64,000 bases of DNA from JAPKZH01 sp963715635 (GCA_963715635.1 OY970261.1:3472001-3536000), one strand, 5' to 3'; shown: positions 41,930 to 51,203, counted from the first letter of the stretch. Numbers and translations are program-made. The notes: generated by a model not told the origin, from the sequence alone.

Positions 41930-43213
41930 ATGATACAGCAAGGCATCCTGCCATTCAAGATTGAACTGACTGACGAGCTGATAACGCCGCGAAGCGGTCT
42001 GGCTCTGTTTGCCGAAGTCATCCATGCCTTCAAGGTAAAAAGGAAGGTCGAGGCGTATTTTCCCAAGCCCGGCTCGAACCGGGGCTATGAAGCGTGGTCC
42101 TATATTGAGCCGCTGTTATTGATGATGGAAGGCGGCGGCCAGCATATCGAAGATCTCCGCGAGATTCGGGAGGACAGAACGCTGCGGCTTCTAATCGGGC
42201 TTGAGCGGATGCCGTCGCTGTCAACGTATGGGGACTGGTTGGCCAGAGCGGGAGCAAATGGCGGAATCAAGGCGATGAGGAAGGTCGGGGAAGAGACGGC
42301 GGAGACGATCTGGAAACGAACAGCGAGGCCGGAGTATACGCTGGATGTGGACGCGACAGTGATCGAAGCGGAGAAGAAGGAGGCGGAGTGGACGTATAAG
42401 AAAGTTAAAGGGTATCAGCCGATCTTGGGGTACTTGGCGGAAAACGGGGTGTGTTTGACCCATGAGTTTCGGGAAGGGAACGTCACGGCCCAGAGCGACG
42501 CCTTGAAGTTTCTGAAGCGTTGTCTTCGGCTCTGTCCTAAGATTAAACGCCTTCGTTCTGATAGCGCCTTCTATCAGGCGCCTGTCATCAATGAGTGTGA
42601 AAAAAACGACCTGGGCTTCACGATCACGGCCGACCAAGATGCTGGCGTGAAAGGAGTTATCCCGACTGTTCGGGACTGGAAGCCGCTCTTGGATGAGGAC
42701 GGAAAAAAGACAGACCGGGAGATTGGAACGGGGATTCATATGATGACCAAGGCCAAAGAACCTTTCCGGTTGGTCGTCCAGCGCTGGCGCGAACCTCAGC
42801 TCCGGCTCTATGAGCCGAACGGCTATCGTTACTATGTGATCGCCACCAACAGGGACGATCTGTCCCCGGAAGGAGTGGTCTGGTTCCATAACCAAAGAGG
42901 CCAAGTCGAGAACCTCATCAAGGAACTGAAGATCGGGTTTGGCATGGAGCAAATGACCAGCGGCGACTTTGCGGCCAATGCCCTGTGGTTTTCGATCGGA
43001 GTCCTGGCGTATAACCTGACTCAGGCCCAGAAGCTCCTGTTTATGGATCCGGAGTGGAGGCCCAAGACGATGGCCACGCTGCGCTGGCAGCTCCTGGAGA
43101 CCGCCGGCCGTTTAGTTCGTCATGGCCGGTGCCTTGTCTTACGGATCGCAGCGTCCTGGGAAAAACTCCGGGTGTTTCTTCAGATCCGGGAACGCTGCGC
43201 GGCGTTTTCCTAA
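41930..43213 (+). CDS. IS1380-family transposase
   Basis: A 427-residue DDE transposase. The first catalytic Asp is in YTLDVDATVIEAEKK and the second in KRLRSDSAFYQA. The Glu lies in the family motif WFHNQRGQVENLIKELKIG, followed by ANALWFSIGVLAYNL. No frameshift or stop interrupts it. AGGAGG lies 8 nt before the ATG and is sequestered in a hairpin. It should cut and paste the surrounding 1.6-kb element. Confidence 0.93.
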   Translation: MIQQGILPFKIELTDELITPRSGLALFAEVIHAFKVKRKVEAYFPKPGSNRGYEAWSYIEPLLLMMEGGGQHIEDLREIREDRTLRLLIGLERMPSLSTYGDWLARAGANGGIKAMRKVGEETAETIWKRTARPEYTLDVDATVIEAEKKEAEWTYKKVKGYQPILGYLAENGVCLTHEFREGNVTAQSDALKFLKRCLRLCPKIKRLRSDSAFYQAPVINECEKNDLGFTITADQDAGVKGVIPTVRDWKPLLDEDGKKTDREIGTGIHMMTKAKEPFRLVVQRWREPQLRLYEPNGYRYYVIATNRDDLSPEGVVWFHNQRGQVENLIKELKIGFGMEQMTSGDFAANALWFSIGVLAYNLTQAQKLLFMDPEWRPKTMATLRWQLLETAGRLVRHGRCLVLRIAASWEKLRVFLQIRERCAAFS

Positions 43214-43432
43214 CTGCGGGCAATCCGTTTTTATTCGGATAAAATCAAAGCGACGATTATCAGGGAGAAGCTCTCCTAAAATGCCCGCCTTTCGCCAACA
43301 CCAAGTCAAATCGCGAACAGCAGCGTTTCCGTTTTGAAGATTTTAGCCTTTCATCACCTTCCGGAGGTTTCCCTTGAAGCAATTCCTTTTCCCAAAATTA
43401 TCCTATCGGCAATTTCGGGAAATATAGCAATG

Positions 43433-43461
43433 TTGACATTTTAGAGGATGTAGGCTATTAT
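43433..43461 (+). promoter_or_regulatory. Promoter of the TPR gene (TTGACA-N17-TATTAT)
   Basis: Perfect TTGACA and TATTAT separated by 17 bp, 27 bp upstream of the ATG at 43489. The -35 box begins 13 bp from the right end of the insertion sequence, so the insertion spared it. Confidence 0.75.
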
Positions 43462-43488
43462 GCTCCAAAATTTAATGCGAGGTTATGA

Positions 43489-44685
43489 ATGAAAAAAATA
43501 GGTTTGACAGTATTAGCCCTGATGCTTGTCTCGGGAAGCCTGCTCCAGGCCCAAAGCGAATGTGACCAGTCATACATCAAGGCGATGACGGCCAACTCTC
43601 CCGCAGAGAGGGCCACTTTGCTAAAAGACTTCTTAGCCAAGTGTGCCGGAAAAGGAAGCCAGTACGAAAACTTTGCCAATGCCAATCTCTGCCTGATTCC
43701 CTTTCCCGGAAAGACGGAGCAGGATTTTATCAACTATGGAGAAAAGGCGCTTCAGGTCGGCGGGTTAGACGATTTCACCAAAGCACAGGTCTTGACGACT
43801 CTTGCATCCGTCTATCACAGACAGAACCCTGACAAAGCCAAGGCTTATGCGAACCAGGTCATTGAACTCGCCAAAGCCGCCAAGGCCAAGGAGAGCGAGG
43901 CCGCCAACGCCGGTCAATGGAATGCCCTGATCGGCGGTGGTTATTTTGCTCTTGGTCAAGCCCAGGCGAGAGCCAAAGACAACAAAGCGGCCATCGATTC
44001 TTTTCAAAATGCCTACAACCTCCTTAAAGATCCCAGGCAGTCCGCGTTGATCATCTCTGAAATAAAAAGGATCGGGAGGGCGATGTATGAAGCCAAGGCC
44101 TTTGCCGACGCCGAAAAAGCCTTCCGAGTCGTTTATCAGGCAAACCCGAAAGATACGGAAAGCCTGGCCCTCGTCGCCCGCTGCCTTTACAACATGGGCA
44201 AGACCGACGAAGCCGTGACTATGATGAAGGACGCTTATGCCAAGAACAAAAACGGCGACATGGCCTACAACATCGGCATTATCCTGGCCAAGCAGGCCGG
44301 GGGAAGCAATCCGATCTTGAGTGCAGAAGCCATCCGCTATCTCGTCGAAGCCAGCCTCCTCTCTCCGACCCACTCCAAGAAGGCGATGGATCTCGCTCAA
44401 AACATGTTCCTTGGCGCCGACAAAGAATGGAACAATCGAGTGAAGTCCATCCAGGAAAGCAGCAAGCTCATCGAAGATTGGACGAAAACGTTCAATTCCA
44501 AATTCGAAGGGAAGAGCGAAGATGATCTCTCGACCGACCAGAAACGAGAATTCCGGAAGTTGAGAGAAAACATCGACAAAGAAAACAAAACCCTGGAAAA
44601 GCTCCAAGCCGAACAAAAGGAGACGATGGATAAGTTCCTAAAGCTCCTCGACGAGGCCAAGCAGAGATTGGGTATCAAAAAATAG
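43489..44685 (+). CDS. Secreted TPR protein with C-terminal coiled coil
   Basis: A 398-residue exported protein. The signal peptide is about residues 1-21 (MKKIGLTVLA...LLQA). TPR-like helices follow (NPDKAKAYANQVIELAKAA, AFADAEKAFRVVYQANPKD, GKTDEAVTMMKDAYAKN). The last 80 residues are highly charged and predicted to be a coiled coil. No enzymatic domain is visible. A strong sigma70-like promoter lies just upstream, and an insertion sequence separates it from a possible sigma-54 promoter. A GC-rich stem with a T-run follows the gene. Confidence 0.85.
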   Translation: MKKIGLTVLALMLVSGSLLQAQSECDQSYIKAMTANSPAERATLLKDFLAKCAGKGSQYENFANANLCLIPFPGKTEQDFINYGEKALQVGGLDDFTKAQVLTTLASVYHRQNPDKAKAYANQVIELAKAAKAKESEAANAGQWNALIGGGYFALGQAQARAKDNKAAIDSFQNAYNLLKDPRQSALIISEIKRIGRAMYEAKAFADAEKAFRVVYQANPKDTESLALVARCLYNMGKTDEAVTMMKDAYAKNKNGDMAYNIGIILAKQAGGSNPILSAEAIRYLVEASLLSPTHSKKAMDLAQNMFLGADKEWNNRVKSIQESSKLIEDWTKTFNSKFEGKSEDDLSTDQKREFRKLRENIDKENKTLEKLQAEQKETMDKFLKLLDEAKQRLGIKK

Positions 44686-44709
44686 GCGGCGAATCTCACG
44701 CCCGGACAA

Positions 44710-44760
44710 TATCCCCTCTGGTCCCTTTTAAACAAAATAGAACAGGGGGGATTTTTTTTG
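44710..44760 (+). terminator. Probable terminator after the TPR gene
   Basis: ATCCCCTCTG pairs with CAGGGGGGAT across a loop of about 22 nt, followed by eight T. The long loop lowers certainty, but the T-run is good. Confidence 0.6.
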
Positions 44761-44831
44761 TTCCCGAATTCATTTAATATAGGTAAGCCTTCTCTGCTGT
44801 GCCGGAGATAATATCGACCGAGGGGACGACC

Positions 44832-46844
44832 ATGGCCAAGCCCTTAACTCAGGACCAAGCCGCGCAGAAAATTAAAGCGCTCCGCGAAAAGATCCGCTAT
44901 CACGAAAAAATATATTATGTGGACAACAATCCCCAGATCTCGGATTTCGAGTTCGACCGGCTGGTCAAAGACCTCGAGCGCCTGGAGGGGCAATTTCCCG
45001 AGCTGATCACCCCGGAATCCCCCACCCAGCGCGTCGGCGAAAAACCAGTCGAGGGCTTTCCCACCGTGCGCCACAAGCTCCCCATGATGAGCATCGATAA
45101 CTGTTATACGGTCGGGGAGCTCCGGGAGTTCGAACAAAGAGTTCAAAAATTGCTGCCGGGCCAGCCCATCGAGTATGTGGCCGAACTCAAGATCGACGGC
45201 CTCGGCATCTCGATCCTATTCCGGGAGGGAAAATATGTCCAGGCCGTCACCCGCGGCGACGGTGTCCAGGGCGACGACGTGACGGCCAGCGTCAAGACGA
45301 TCAAAAGCCTTCCCTTAGGGATTCCCCGGCGTCAGGACATCGAGATCCGGGGAGAAATCTATCTGCCTTTCGAATCCTTCCAGATGATCAACCGGGACCG
45401 GGAAGAAAACGGGGAGCCTGTTTTCGCCAATCCCCGCAACGCCGCGTCCGGCTCGATCCGCCTTCTCGACCCCAGGGAAGTCGCCTCCCGCAAGTTGGAC
45501 GTCTTCCTCTACGCCCTCTATATCGACGGCGCCGAGATGGCAAGCCAGTGGGAAAATCTTAAGACGATCAAGGCCTTGGGCTTCAAGACGAATCCCCATT
45601 CCCGGCTGTGCCGCAAGCTGGACGAGGCGGTTGATTATTGGAAGGAGTGGACAGAAAAACGGGACTCCCTGGATTACGACTGCGACGGCGTGGTGATCAA
45701 GGTGAATTCCACCAGGCAGAGGGAGGCCCTTGGTGTGACGGCGAAATTCCCGCGCTGGGCCATTTCCTACAAATTTCCGGCCCGGCAGGCGACGACGCGG
45801 CTCAACGATATCATTGTTCAGGTCGGCCGGACGGGCGCTCTGACCCCGGTGGCGATCCTCGAACCTGTTAAGCTTTCGGGGACAACGATCAGCCGCGCCA
45901 CCCTTCATAACGAGGACGAGATCCGCCGCAAGGATATCCGGACCGGCGACTTTGTTCTGCTCGAGCGAAGCGGCGATGTCATCCCGAAAATCGTCGGCTC
46001 GATGAAAGAGCGACGGACGGGAAAAGAGAAAAAGTTCATTTTCCCCGCCAGATGCCCAGTCTGCCATTCGAAGACCTTCAAGCCGGAAGGAGAGGTTGTA
46101 GCGCGCTGCACCAATCCTTCCTGTCCCGCCAAGCTCAGGAAATCGATTCTTCATTTCTCGGCCCGAAGGGCAATGGACATCGAAGGCTTGGGGGAAGCCC
46201 TGGTGGACCAGCTTCTGGAGAAAAAGCTGGCGGGGGCCATCCCGGATATCTATTCTCTTGCGTATGACGACCTGGTCGGGCTGGAACGAATGGGTCCAAA
46301 AAGCTCACGGAACCTGCTGGAAGAAATCGAAAAATCCAAGGTGAACGACATTTCCCGCCTCATTTTTGCCCTCGGCATCCGCCATGTCGGCGAACGCCTG
46401 GCCCAAACGCTGGCCGCCCATTTCCGCGATGTGGATAAGCTGGCCAAGGCCCGGCTGGAAGAACTGACGGGCATTGAAGACGTAGGACCGATTGTCGCGG
46501 AAAGCGTCGTCTTCTTTTTCCAGCAGCCCGAGAATCTGGAGCTCCTCCGTAAACTGAAAAACGCCGGCCTGACTTTCACTTCAAAGAAAGCGGACATCCG
46601 GAAAAACCAGCCCCTTTCTGGTAAGACGTTTGTCCTGACCGGAAAACTCGAACACTCCAGCCGGGACAAAGCCAAAGTCTTGATCGAAGGCCTGGGAGGA
46701 ACGGTCACGGATTCCATCTCGAGCAAGACGGCCTATCTTGTCGTCGGGGAAGACCCCGGCTCCAAGCTGGACAAAGCCCGCAAGCTGGGCGTTCAGACGC
46801 TCACCGAAGCAGAATTTTTAAAATTGCTCGGACAAAAATCTTAG
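44832..46844 (+). CDS. ligA: NAD-dependent DNA ligase
   Basis: A 670-residue LigA sealing nicks with NAD. The adenylation domain has the nucleophile Lys120 in AELKIDGLG. The OB fold has ERSGDVIPKI. The four-cysteine zinc finger begins CPVCHSKTF and ends CTNPSCPAK. Helix-hairpin-helix repeats and a C-terminal BRCT domain (GKTFVLTGKLE...KTAYLVVGEDPGSKL) complete it. ATG at 44832 was chosen over one 11 codons upstream because GAGGGG lies 6 nt before it. Confidence 0.97.
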   Translation: MAKPLTQDQAAQKIKALREKIRYHEKIYYVDNNPQISDFEFDRLVKDLERLEGQFPELITPESPTQRVGEKPVEGFPTVRHKLPMMSIDNCYTVGELREFEQRVQKLLPGQPIEYVAELKIDGLGISILFREGKYVQAVTRGDGVQGDDVTASVKTIKSLPLGIPRRQDIEIRGEIYLPFESFQMINRDREENGEPVFANPRNAASGSIRLLDPREVASRKLDVFLYALYIDGAEMASQWENLKTIKALGFKTNPHSRLCRKLDEAVDYWKEWTEKRDSLDYDCDGVVIKVNSTRQREALGVTAKFPRWAISYKFPARQATTRLNDIIVQVGRTGALTPVAILEPVKLSGTTISRATLHNEDEIRRKDIRTGDFVLLERSGDVIPKIVGSMKERRTGKEKKFIFPARCPVCHSKTFKPEGEVVARCTNPSCPAKLRKSILHFSARRAMDIEGLGEALVDQLLEKKLAGAIPDIYSLAYDDLVGLERMGPKSSRNLLEEIEKSKVNDISRLIFALGIRHVGERLAQTLAAHFRDVDKLAKARLEELTGIEDVGPIVAESVVFFFQQPENLELLRKLKNAGLTFTSKKADIRKNQPLSGKTFVLTGKLEHSSRDKAKVLIEGLGGTVTDSISSKTAYLVVGEDPGSKLDKARKLGVQTLTEAEFLKLLGQKS

Positions 46845-46865
46845 CTTCGCGATATCATCGCGTAC

Positions 46866-47007
46866 GACGCGGGTGGCACCAACCGGGCCGCCCCATCGCC
46901 CGGAACTGACGAAAATTTGGGGATAGATATCCAATACAAAATTTCAAGATTTATACCCAAATTTTTCAGTGAGGACGCTGGGGCTGGTCGGTGACAGGTC
47001 CCGCGTC
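46866..47007. repeat. ~142-bp inverted-repeat element, copy B of a dispersed family
   Basis: Outer ends GACGCGGG and CCCGCGTC are exactly complementary. Inside, the left arm ends CTGACGAAAATTTGGGGA and the right arm begins ACCCAAATTTTTCAGTGAGG and continues CTGGGGCTGGTCGGTGACAG, both shared with copy A at 13473. It fills the space between the convergent ligA and DnaJ-domain genes and could be transcribed from both sides. Confidence 0.75.
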
Positions 47008-47014
47008 GCCGCCT

Positions 47015-48583
47015 CTATTTCTTCTTCTTGCCAAAAAGGTCTTTTGAAAAAAATCCCTTTAGCCCTTTCGACTCTTCGCCCCCCTCGGCCAGGTCCCTGA
47101 GCTCGCTGCGGGCGACCTTATGCCCGGCTTCGATCTCCAGGGCTCGTTCAAACTCCTTCTTGGCCCGTTTGAGAAGGCCTTCTTTTTTATAGAGACGGCC
47201 CAGGCCGACATGTCCTTCCGCGTTCCAGGGCTCAAGTTCTATGGCCCTCAAGAAATTGCGCTCAGCTTTCTTGCTGAGAGCGTTGACTTTGGACTCGGCC
47301 ATTGCCAGAAGAAGATAGTAATCCCCTTTTGTATCATTGAACCTGACGGCCTGTTCCAGGTACATAGCGGCCTCTTCAAAGCGCCCCTGGCTCATGAGGG
47401 TCTTTCCCTGCCGGAAGCGGATCTCGGCATTCTTGGACTTGTCCCTGTCATCGTCCCTCGTGATGGCCGGGCTCTTGGGCGCATTGGCCGGTATTTGCTC
47501 TTTGCTGGTCAGGACACGATAAGACTTGGTGATGTAATCAAAAAGCTCTTCGATCTGAGCCTTGATTTCCTGAGTCACACCCCGCCCAAACAGATCCGGA
47601 TGAAACTTCCGGGCCAGCTGAAAATAGGCTTTTTTGATGTCGGCCTCGGTGTCCTGGCGGGTTACGCCCAAAACCTGATAATAGTCCAGCTCCGGAATTC
47701 TGCTCTTAAGTTCGAGCGCCTCGTCGATCTTGGCCTGTATGTCGGCCGGCGCTGCTTCCTGGGCTTCCGCCGCCGCCTCTTTCTTTTTCTTGTCCTTCCC
47801 TTCATCCGGTTTGAAGGGGGATTCGACCTTGGCCCCGACTCTCGGCTCGGGTTTTGTTGCGACCTTCGGTTCAACTTTCGGGGCCTCTTCTTTGCGCGGC
47901 TCTTTCTTCTTCGGCCTTTCCGCCGGTCGGACATCAATCAAATCCAAACAGTAAAATAGGTACAGGGTTTTCCAGAGCTCGTCCGGGCTGTCCACCTGGG
48001 AGACGATGTAGGCTTCCGCGGCCGTCTTGCCATTGATCTGAGTCAATAAATCCTTTTCGTCTTCGGTCAGCATGTGGATATTGGTCTTTCCCTTAAGGAC
48101 GGCCACCTTGTCTTCAAAAAAGCTCTTGAGCAGTGGATGGAACTCCATTTCTCGGATTCCTCGTTCGATGAGAATCGGAACGTTCATCTTGAACTCAAAA
48201 TCATAATCCAGGAAGCGCTCTCTCGGCCGGAAAACGAGTTCGACATCAAAATAAGCAAAAAGGCTCAGGGTGATCGCGTTCATCTGGGCCATCAGTCCGT
48301 CATACAAGTCTTTTTGGGAGATGATTTTCTTTTGGACCAGGACTTCGCCCAGCATCTTGTCCGGCTGGACCAATTGCGGGATGGCCGCCATGATCTCGGT
48401 CGAAATCTTTCCGACTTTATGAAGGATCTCCCCCAGCCGTTCTTCAGGGACGTTGGTCCTGGCAAAAATCAGCCCTCCATCCTGGAAGATCAAAGCTTTT
48501 TGAACATCGCCTCGCTGGAAACTGAGCTGGCCGGTTCTCTTATTGAAATGAATATCCCTGAGAAAAAACCCAATATGTTTCAT
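47015..48583 (-). CDS. DUF4388-like, DnaJ and TPR fusion protein
   Basis: A 522-residue cytoplasmic protein. Residues 1-200 resemble DUF4388/PATAN-type domains found in regulators (IHFNKRTGQLSFQRGDVQKALIFQDG). A Lys/Pro/Glu-rich linker follows (about 220-285). A J domain spans about 300-360 (DYYQVLGVTRQDTEADIKKAY, with HPD), then three TPRs (about 385-495) and a basic tail. The J domain should recruit DnaK. The combination suggests a client-specific co-chaperone or a regulatory scaffold. There is no zinc finger or Gly/Phe region, so it is a class C J protein. Confidence 0.85.
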   Translation of the reverse strand: MKHIGFFLRDIHFNKRTGQLSFQRGDVQKALIFQDGGLIFARTNVPEERLGEILHKVGKISTEIMAAIPQLVQPDKMLGEVLVQKKIISQKDLYDGLMAQMNAITLSLFAYFDVELVFRPRERFLDYDFEFKMNVPILIERGIREMEFHPLLKSFFEDKVAVLKGKTNIHMLTEDEKDLLTQINGKTAAEAYIVSQVDSPDELWKTLYLFYCLDLIDVRPAERPKKKEPRKEEAPKVEPKVATKPEPRVGAKVESPFKPDEGKDKKKKEAAAEAQEAAPADIQAKIDEALELKSRIPELDYYQVLGVTRQDTEADIKKAYFQLARKFHPDLFGRGVTQEIKAQIEELFDYITKSYRVLTSKEQIPANAPKSPAITRDDDRDKSKNAEIRFRQGKTLMSQGRFEEAAMYLEQAVRFNDTKGDYYLLLAMAESKVNALSKKAERNFLRAIELEPWNAEGHVGLGRLYKKEGLLKRAKKEFERALEIEAGHKVARSELRDLAEGGEESKGLKGFFSKDLFGKKKK

Positions 48584-48595
48584 AGGCGCCTATCT

Positions 48596-48624
48596 ATTTT
48601 ATATAAAATGGGGTCGGGCCTCAA
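48596..48624 (-). promoter_or_regulatory. Promoter of the DnaJ-domain gene (TTGAGG-N17-TAAAAT), very short leader
   Basis: Minus-strand TTGAGG, 17 bp, TAAAAT; the -10 is 12 nt from the ATG, predicting a leader of about 5-6 nt. The TTGAGG lies inside a GGGGTCGGGCCTCAA sequence that resembles one end of the 136-140-bp repeat family. Confidence 0.5.
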
Positions 48625-48678
48625 TATCTAAACTCAAACTCATTTGCAACCCCCTCTCAAATGTGCTAGTTTTTAGGC

Positions 48679-49533
48679 ATGAGAATCGCCCTGGCCCAGA
48701 TCTCCCCTCATCTCGGAAATATCCAAAAGAACTTTGAGCTCCATGTTCAGATCATTGAAAAGGCGCGGCGGGAGAAAGCCCATCTCCTCATTTTTCCCGA
48801 ATTGAGCCTCACCGGCTATTTGCTGAAGGACCTCGTCGAAACGGTCGCCCTGGACCCGGACAGATCCCCGATTTTTAAAGAGCTCAAGGCCCTCAGTCGG
48901 GATATCTCGCTTGTCCTTGGTTTCGTCGAAGAAAAGCCGCGGGAAAAGGGCCTTTTTTACAACTCGGCCGTGTTCTTGGACAAGGGAAAAATCCTTCATA
49001 TCCACCGCAAGGCTTTTCTTCCGACCTCGGGCATGTTCGAAGAAGGGCGATTCTTCGCCCAGGGCCGGAATTTCGGGACATTTGCTGCTCCCTGCGGAAA
49101 TACGGGCATGCTCATCTGCCGGGATTTTCTCCATTATGGCGCTAGCTATCTTCTTTTTGCGGGCGGCTCGGAGGTCATCCTCGTCATCAGCGCCGCACCC
49201 GGACGCGGGCTGGCGGGCAAAAACGGGTTTGCCACGAGCCGGATGTGGGAAGTGATGGGCGAGGCAATCTCCCGCTTTTCCTCGGCTTTCGTGATCTACT
49301 GCAATCGGGTCGGCCTCGAAGACGGCATCGTCTTTGCCGGCGGCTCGTTCATCTTCAACCCGTTCGGCAAGTGTCTTGTCCAGGCGCCCTATTTCGAAAG
49401 AAATGTCCTCGTTCACGAGCTCGACCTGGATGAAATCCGCAGGGCGCGCAAGAGCTGGCCTTTCAAGCGCGATGACAAGCCGGAAGTGATCCTCCATGCC
49501 CTCAAGAGAATTGTCCATGACTTTAACGATTAA
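48679..49533 (+). CDS. Nitrilase-superfamily amidohydrolase (NAD synthetase glutaminase-like)
   Basis: A 284-residue carbon-nitrogen hydrolase. The Glu-Lys-Cys triad is complete: Glu41 (FPELSLTGY), Lys111 (HRKAFLP) and Cys147 (ICRDF). It overlaps nadE by 17 nt. In many bacteria the glutaminase is fused to NAD synthetase; here the two halves are separate genes, so this protein probably supplies ammonia from glutamine to NadE (inference). Other amidase activity cannot be ruled out. Confidence 0.88.
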   Translation: MRIALAQISPHLGNIQKNFELHVQIIEKARREKAHLLIFPELSLTGYLLKDLVETVALDPDRSPIFKELKALSRDISLVLGFVEEKPREKGLFYNSAVFLDKGKILHIHRKAFLPTSGMFEEGRFFAQGRNFGTFAAPCGNTGMLICRDFLHYGASYLLFAGGSEVILVISAAPGRGLAGKNGFATSRMWEVMGEAISRFSSAFVIYCNRVGLEDGIVFAGGSFIFNPFGKCLVQAPYFERNVLVHELDLDEIRRARKSWPFKRDDKPEVILHALKRIVHDFND

Positions 49534-50335
49534 CTGCCCGTTTGCGATAAAAATCCTGACCGCTTTTATCAAGGAGGAGCTTTCTAAATTCGGGTTTAAG
49601 AAAGCAGTTTTGGGTCTCTCCGGGGGGCTGGATTCCGCCGTCTGCGCCTCTCTTGCGGCCAAAGCCCTGGCCGCAAAAAACGTCACCGGGCTCATCTTGC
49701 CCTATGGAACAAGCTTCAGCGAAGACGTCCGGGATGCCCTTCGGGCGGCCGAGCGTCTGAACATCCGCCACCAAATCATCGACATCCGAGCGATGGTGGA
49801 TGCATATTTTGAAAAATACCCCACGGACAATCGGGTGCTGCGGGGTAACAAAATGGCCCGGGAGCGGATGTCGATCCTCTATGATGTATCGGCACGCGAG
49901 AGGGCCCTGATTCTCGGCACGAGCAACAAGACCGAGCTCTTAATCGGCTACGGGACCATCCACGGCGACATGGCCAGCGCTATAAATCCCATGGGCGACC
50001 TTTACAAGACCCAGGTCCGGCAGCTGGCCCGGTATCTGCATGTGCCGCTGAACATCCAAAAAAAGCGGCCGTCGGCAGGCCTGTGGACAGGCCAGACCGA
50101 TGAAGGGGAAATCGGGATGACGTATGCGGAGATGGATGAGATTCTCTATTATCTCGTCGACGAGCGGGAGTCGAAGGAGCAACTCCTCGCACGCGGCTTC
50201 CGCGAAGAAAAAATCGAAAAAATCATGTCCATGATCAAACATTCCGAGTTCAAAAGGAAACTGCCGCCCATTCCAAAAATATCCTCGCGGACCATCGGCC
50301 ACGACTTCCTTTATCCCTACGACTGGGACAAGTGA
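49517..50335 (+). CDS. nadE: NAD(+) synthetase
   Basis: A 272-residue ATP-pyrophosphatase enzyme that amidates nicotinic acid adenine dinucleotide. The P-loop is LGLSGGLDSA (32-41). Also seen are LPYGTS, LGTSNKTELLIGYGT, GDMASAINPMGDLYKTQV and PSAGLWTGQTDE. It is the short form without a glutaminase domain. The ATG at 49517 lies inside the upstream nitrilase-like gene. nadD is also in the window (53804), but in another operon. Confidence 0.96.
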   Translation: MTLTINCPFAIKILTAFIKEELSKFGFKKAVLGLSGGLDSAVCASLAAKALAAKNVTGLILPYGTSFSEDVRDALRAAERLNIRHQIIDIRAMVDAYFEKYPTDNRVLRGNKMARERMSILYDVSARERALILGTSNKTELLIGYGTIHGDMASAINPMGDLYKTQVRQLARYLHVPLNIQKKRPSAGLWTGQTDEGEIGMTYAEMDEILYYLVDERESKEQLLARGFREEKIEKIMSMIKHSEFKRKLPPIPKISSRTIGHDFLYPYDWDK

Positions 50336-50338
50336 TCT

Positions 50339-51040
50339 ATGGAAGAAAAGGGTCCAATCCCGAAAACATCCGGGTCTCTCTATATCGTGGCCACCCCCAT
50401 TGGAAACCTCGAGGACCTGACATTGCGGGCGCTGCGCGTCCTGGGAGAGGTGGCTGCCATCGCCTGCGAAGACACGCGCCAGACCCTTAAGCTTCTGAAT
50501 AAATACAATATCAAAAAAGAGCTCATCAGCTATTACCAACCCCGGGAAAGGCAGAAGATCCCTGTCATCTTGAATGTTCTTAGGCGAGGAAGGGACGTGG
50601 CCTTAGTTTCCGATTCGGGGACACCCGGAATTTCCGACCCCGGCTTCAGGCTGATCCGGGAAGCTTTGAAGGCAGGCATCCATGTCATTCCGATTCCGGG
50701 CCCTACGGCCCTGGCAGCCAGCCTCTCGGCATCAGGCCTTCCGACTCACAGGTTTCTGTTCATCGGATTCCCTCCTCCCAAAAAAGCGGCTCAAAATAAA
50801 TTGCTTTTGTCGCTTAAAAACGAGCCGGCAACAATGATATTTTATCTTCCCGGCCGGAAAATTGCCGATTTTCTCAAGCAAGCCCTGGAAATATTGGGAA
50901 ACCGCCGAACCGTCGTTGCAAGAGAGATCACTAAGATTTATGAAGAATTTTTAAGGGGAAGCGCCGCTGAAATACTCGCTCATATCGAGAAGAGCCAAAT
51001 AAAAGGGGAGATCACTCTGCTCATCCAGGGGAAAGGTTGA
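50339..51040 (+). CDS. rsmI: 16S rRNA (cytidine-1402-2'-O)-methyltransferase
   Basis: A 233-residue tetrapyrrole-methylase-fold enzyme that methylates the ribose of C1402 in 16S rRNA. Motifs are LYIVATPIGNLEDLTLRAL, CEDTRQTLKLL, VSDSGTPGISDPGF and GPTALAASLSASGLPTHRF. It lacks the short C-terminal HTH extension of E. coli RsmI. It follows nadE by 3 bp with no separate ribosome site, so translation is probably coupled. Confidence 0.96.
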   Translation: MEEKGPIPKTSGSLYIVATPIGNLEDLTLRALRVLGEVAAIACEDTRQTLKLLNKYNIKKELISYYQPRERQKIPVILNVLRRGRDVALVSDSGTPGISDPGFRLIREALKAGIHVIPIPGPTALAASLSASGLPTHRFLFIGFPPPKKAAQNKLLLSLKNEPATMIFYLPGRKIADFLKQALEILGNRRTVVAREITKIYEEFLRGSAAEILAHIEKSQIKGEITLLIQGKG

Positions 51041-51138
51041 ATTCCCTGATGCGCATCTATTAAATCGATGACAAGGTTGGATTTTCGGGTATTTTTAAGG
51101 AGAATGCTCAATATATTAGTCATTTATTATAATAATAC

Positions 51139-51167
51139 TTGACATATTGACACTAAGATATTATATT
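51139..51167 (+). promoter_or_regulatory. hsp20 promoter (TTGACA-N17-TATATT)
   Basis: TTGACA and TATATT with a 17-bp spacer, in a strikingly AT-rich stretch (51100-51190). A second TTGACA begins 8 bp after the first (51147). No CIRCE-type inverted repeat was seen. The leader of about 30 nt ends in GGAGG. Confidence 0.7.
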
Positions 51168-51203
51168 AATATTGAAAATTTTGATTTTTTAGGAGGCTGT
51201 ATA

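Larger units (their letters stand above)
41815..43419 (+). mobile_element. IS1380-type insertion sequence, apparently complete
   Basis: A 1605-bp element. Terminal inverted repeats are CCCTAAATTGCCGATAGGA (41815-41833) and, in complement, CCCGAAATTGCCGATAGGA (43401-43419), matching at 18 of 19 positions. It is flanked by AAATA duplications. A single intact transposase gene fills it. About 190 bp of non-coding sequence follow the gene before the right end. The intact ORF, matching ends and exact duplication point to a recent insertion. Confidence 0.93.

Noticed and set aside
46866..47007. Reading copy B simply as the ligA terminator
   Set aside because: It has no T-run after the stem and shares arm sequence with copy A, which does not follow any gene on the plus strand; a repeat explains both better.
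51100..51190. A CIRCE (HrcA) operator in front of hsp20
   Set aside because: The AT-rich region lacks the TTAGCACTC-N9-GAGTGCTAA inverted repeat.
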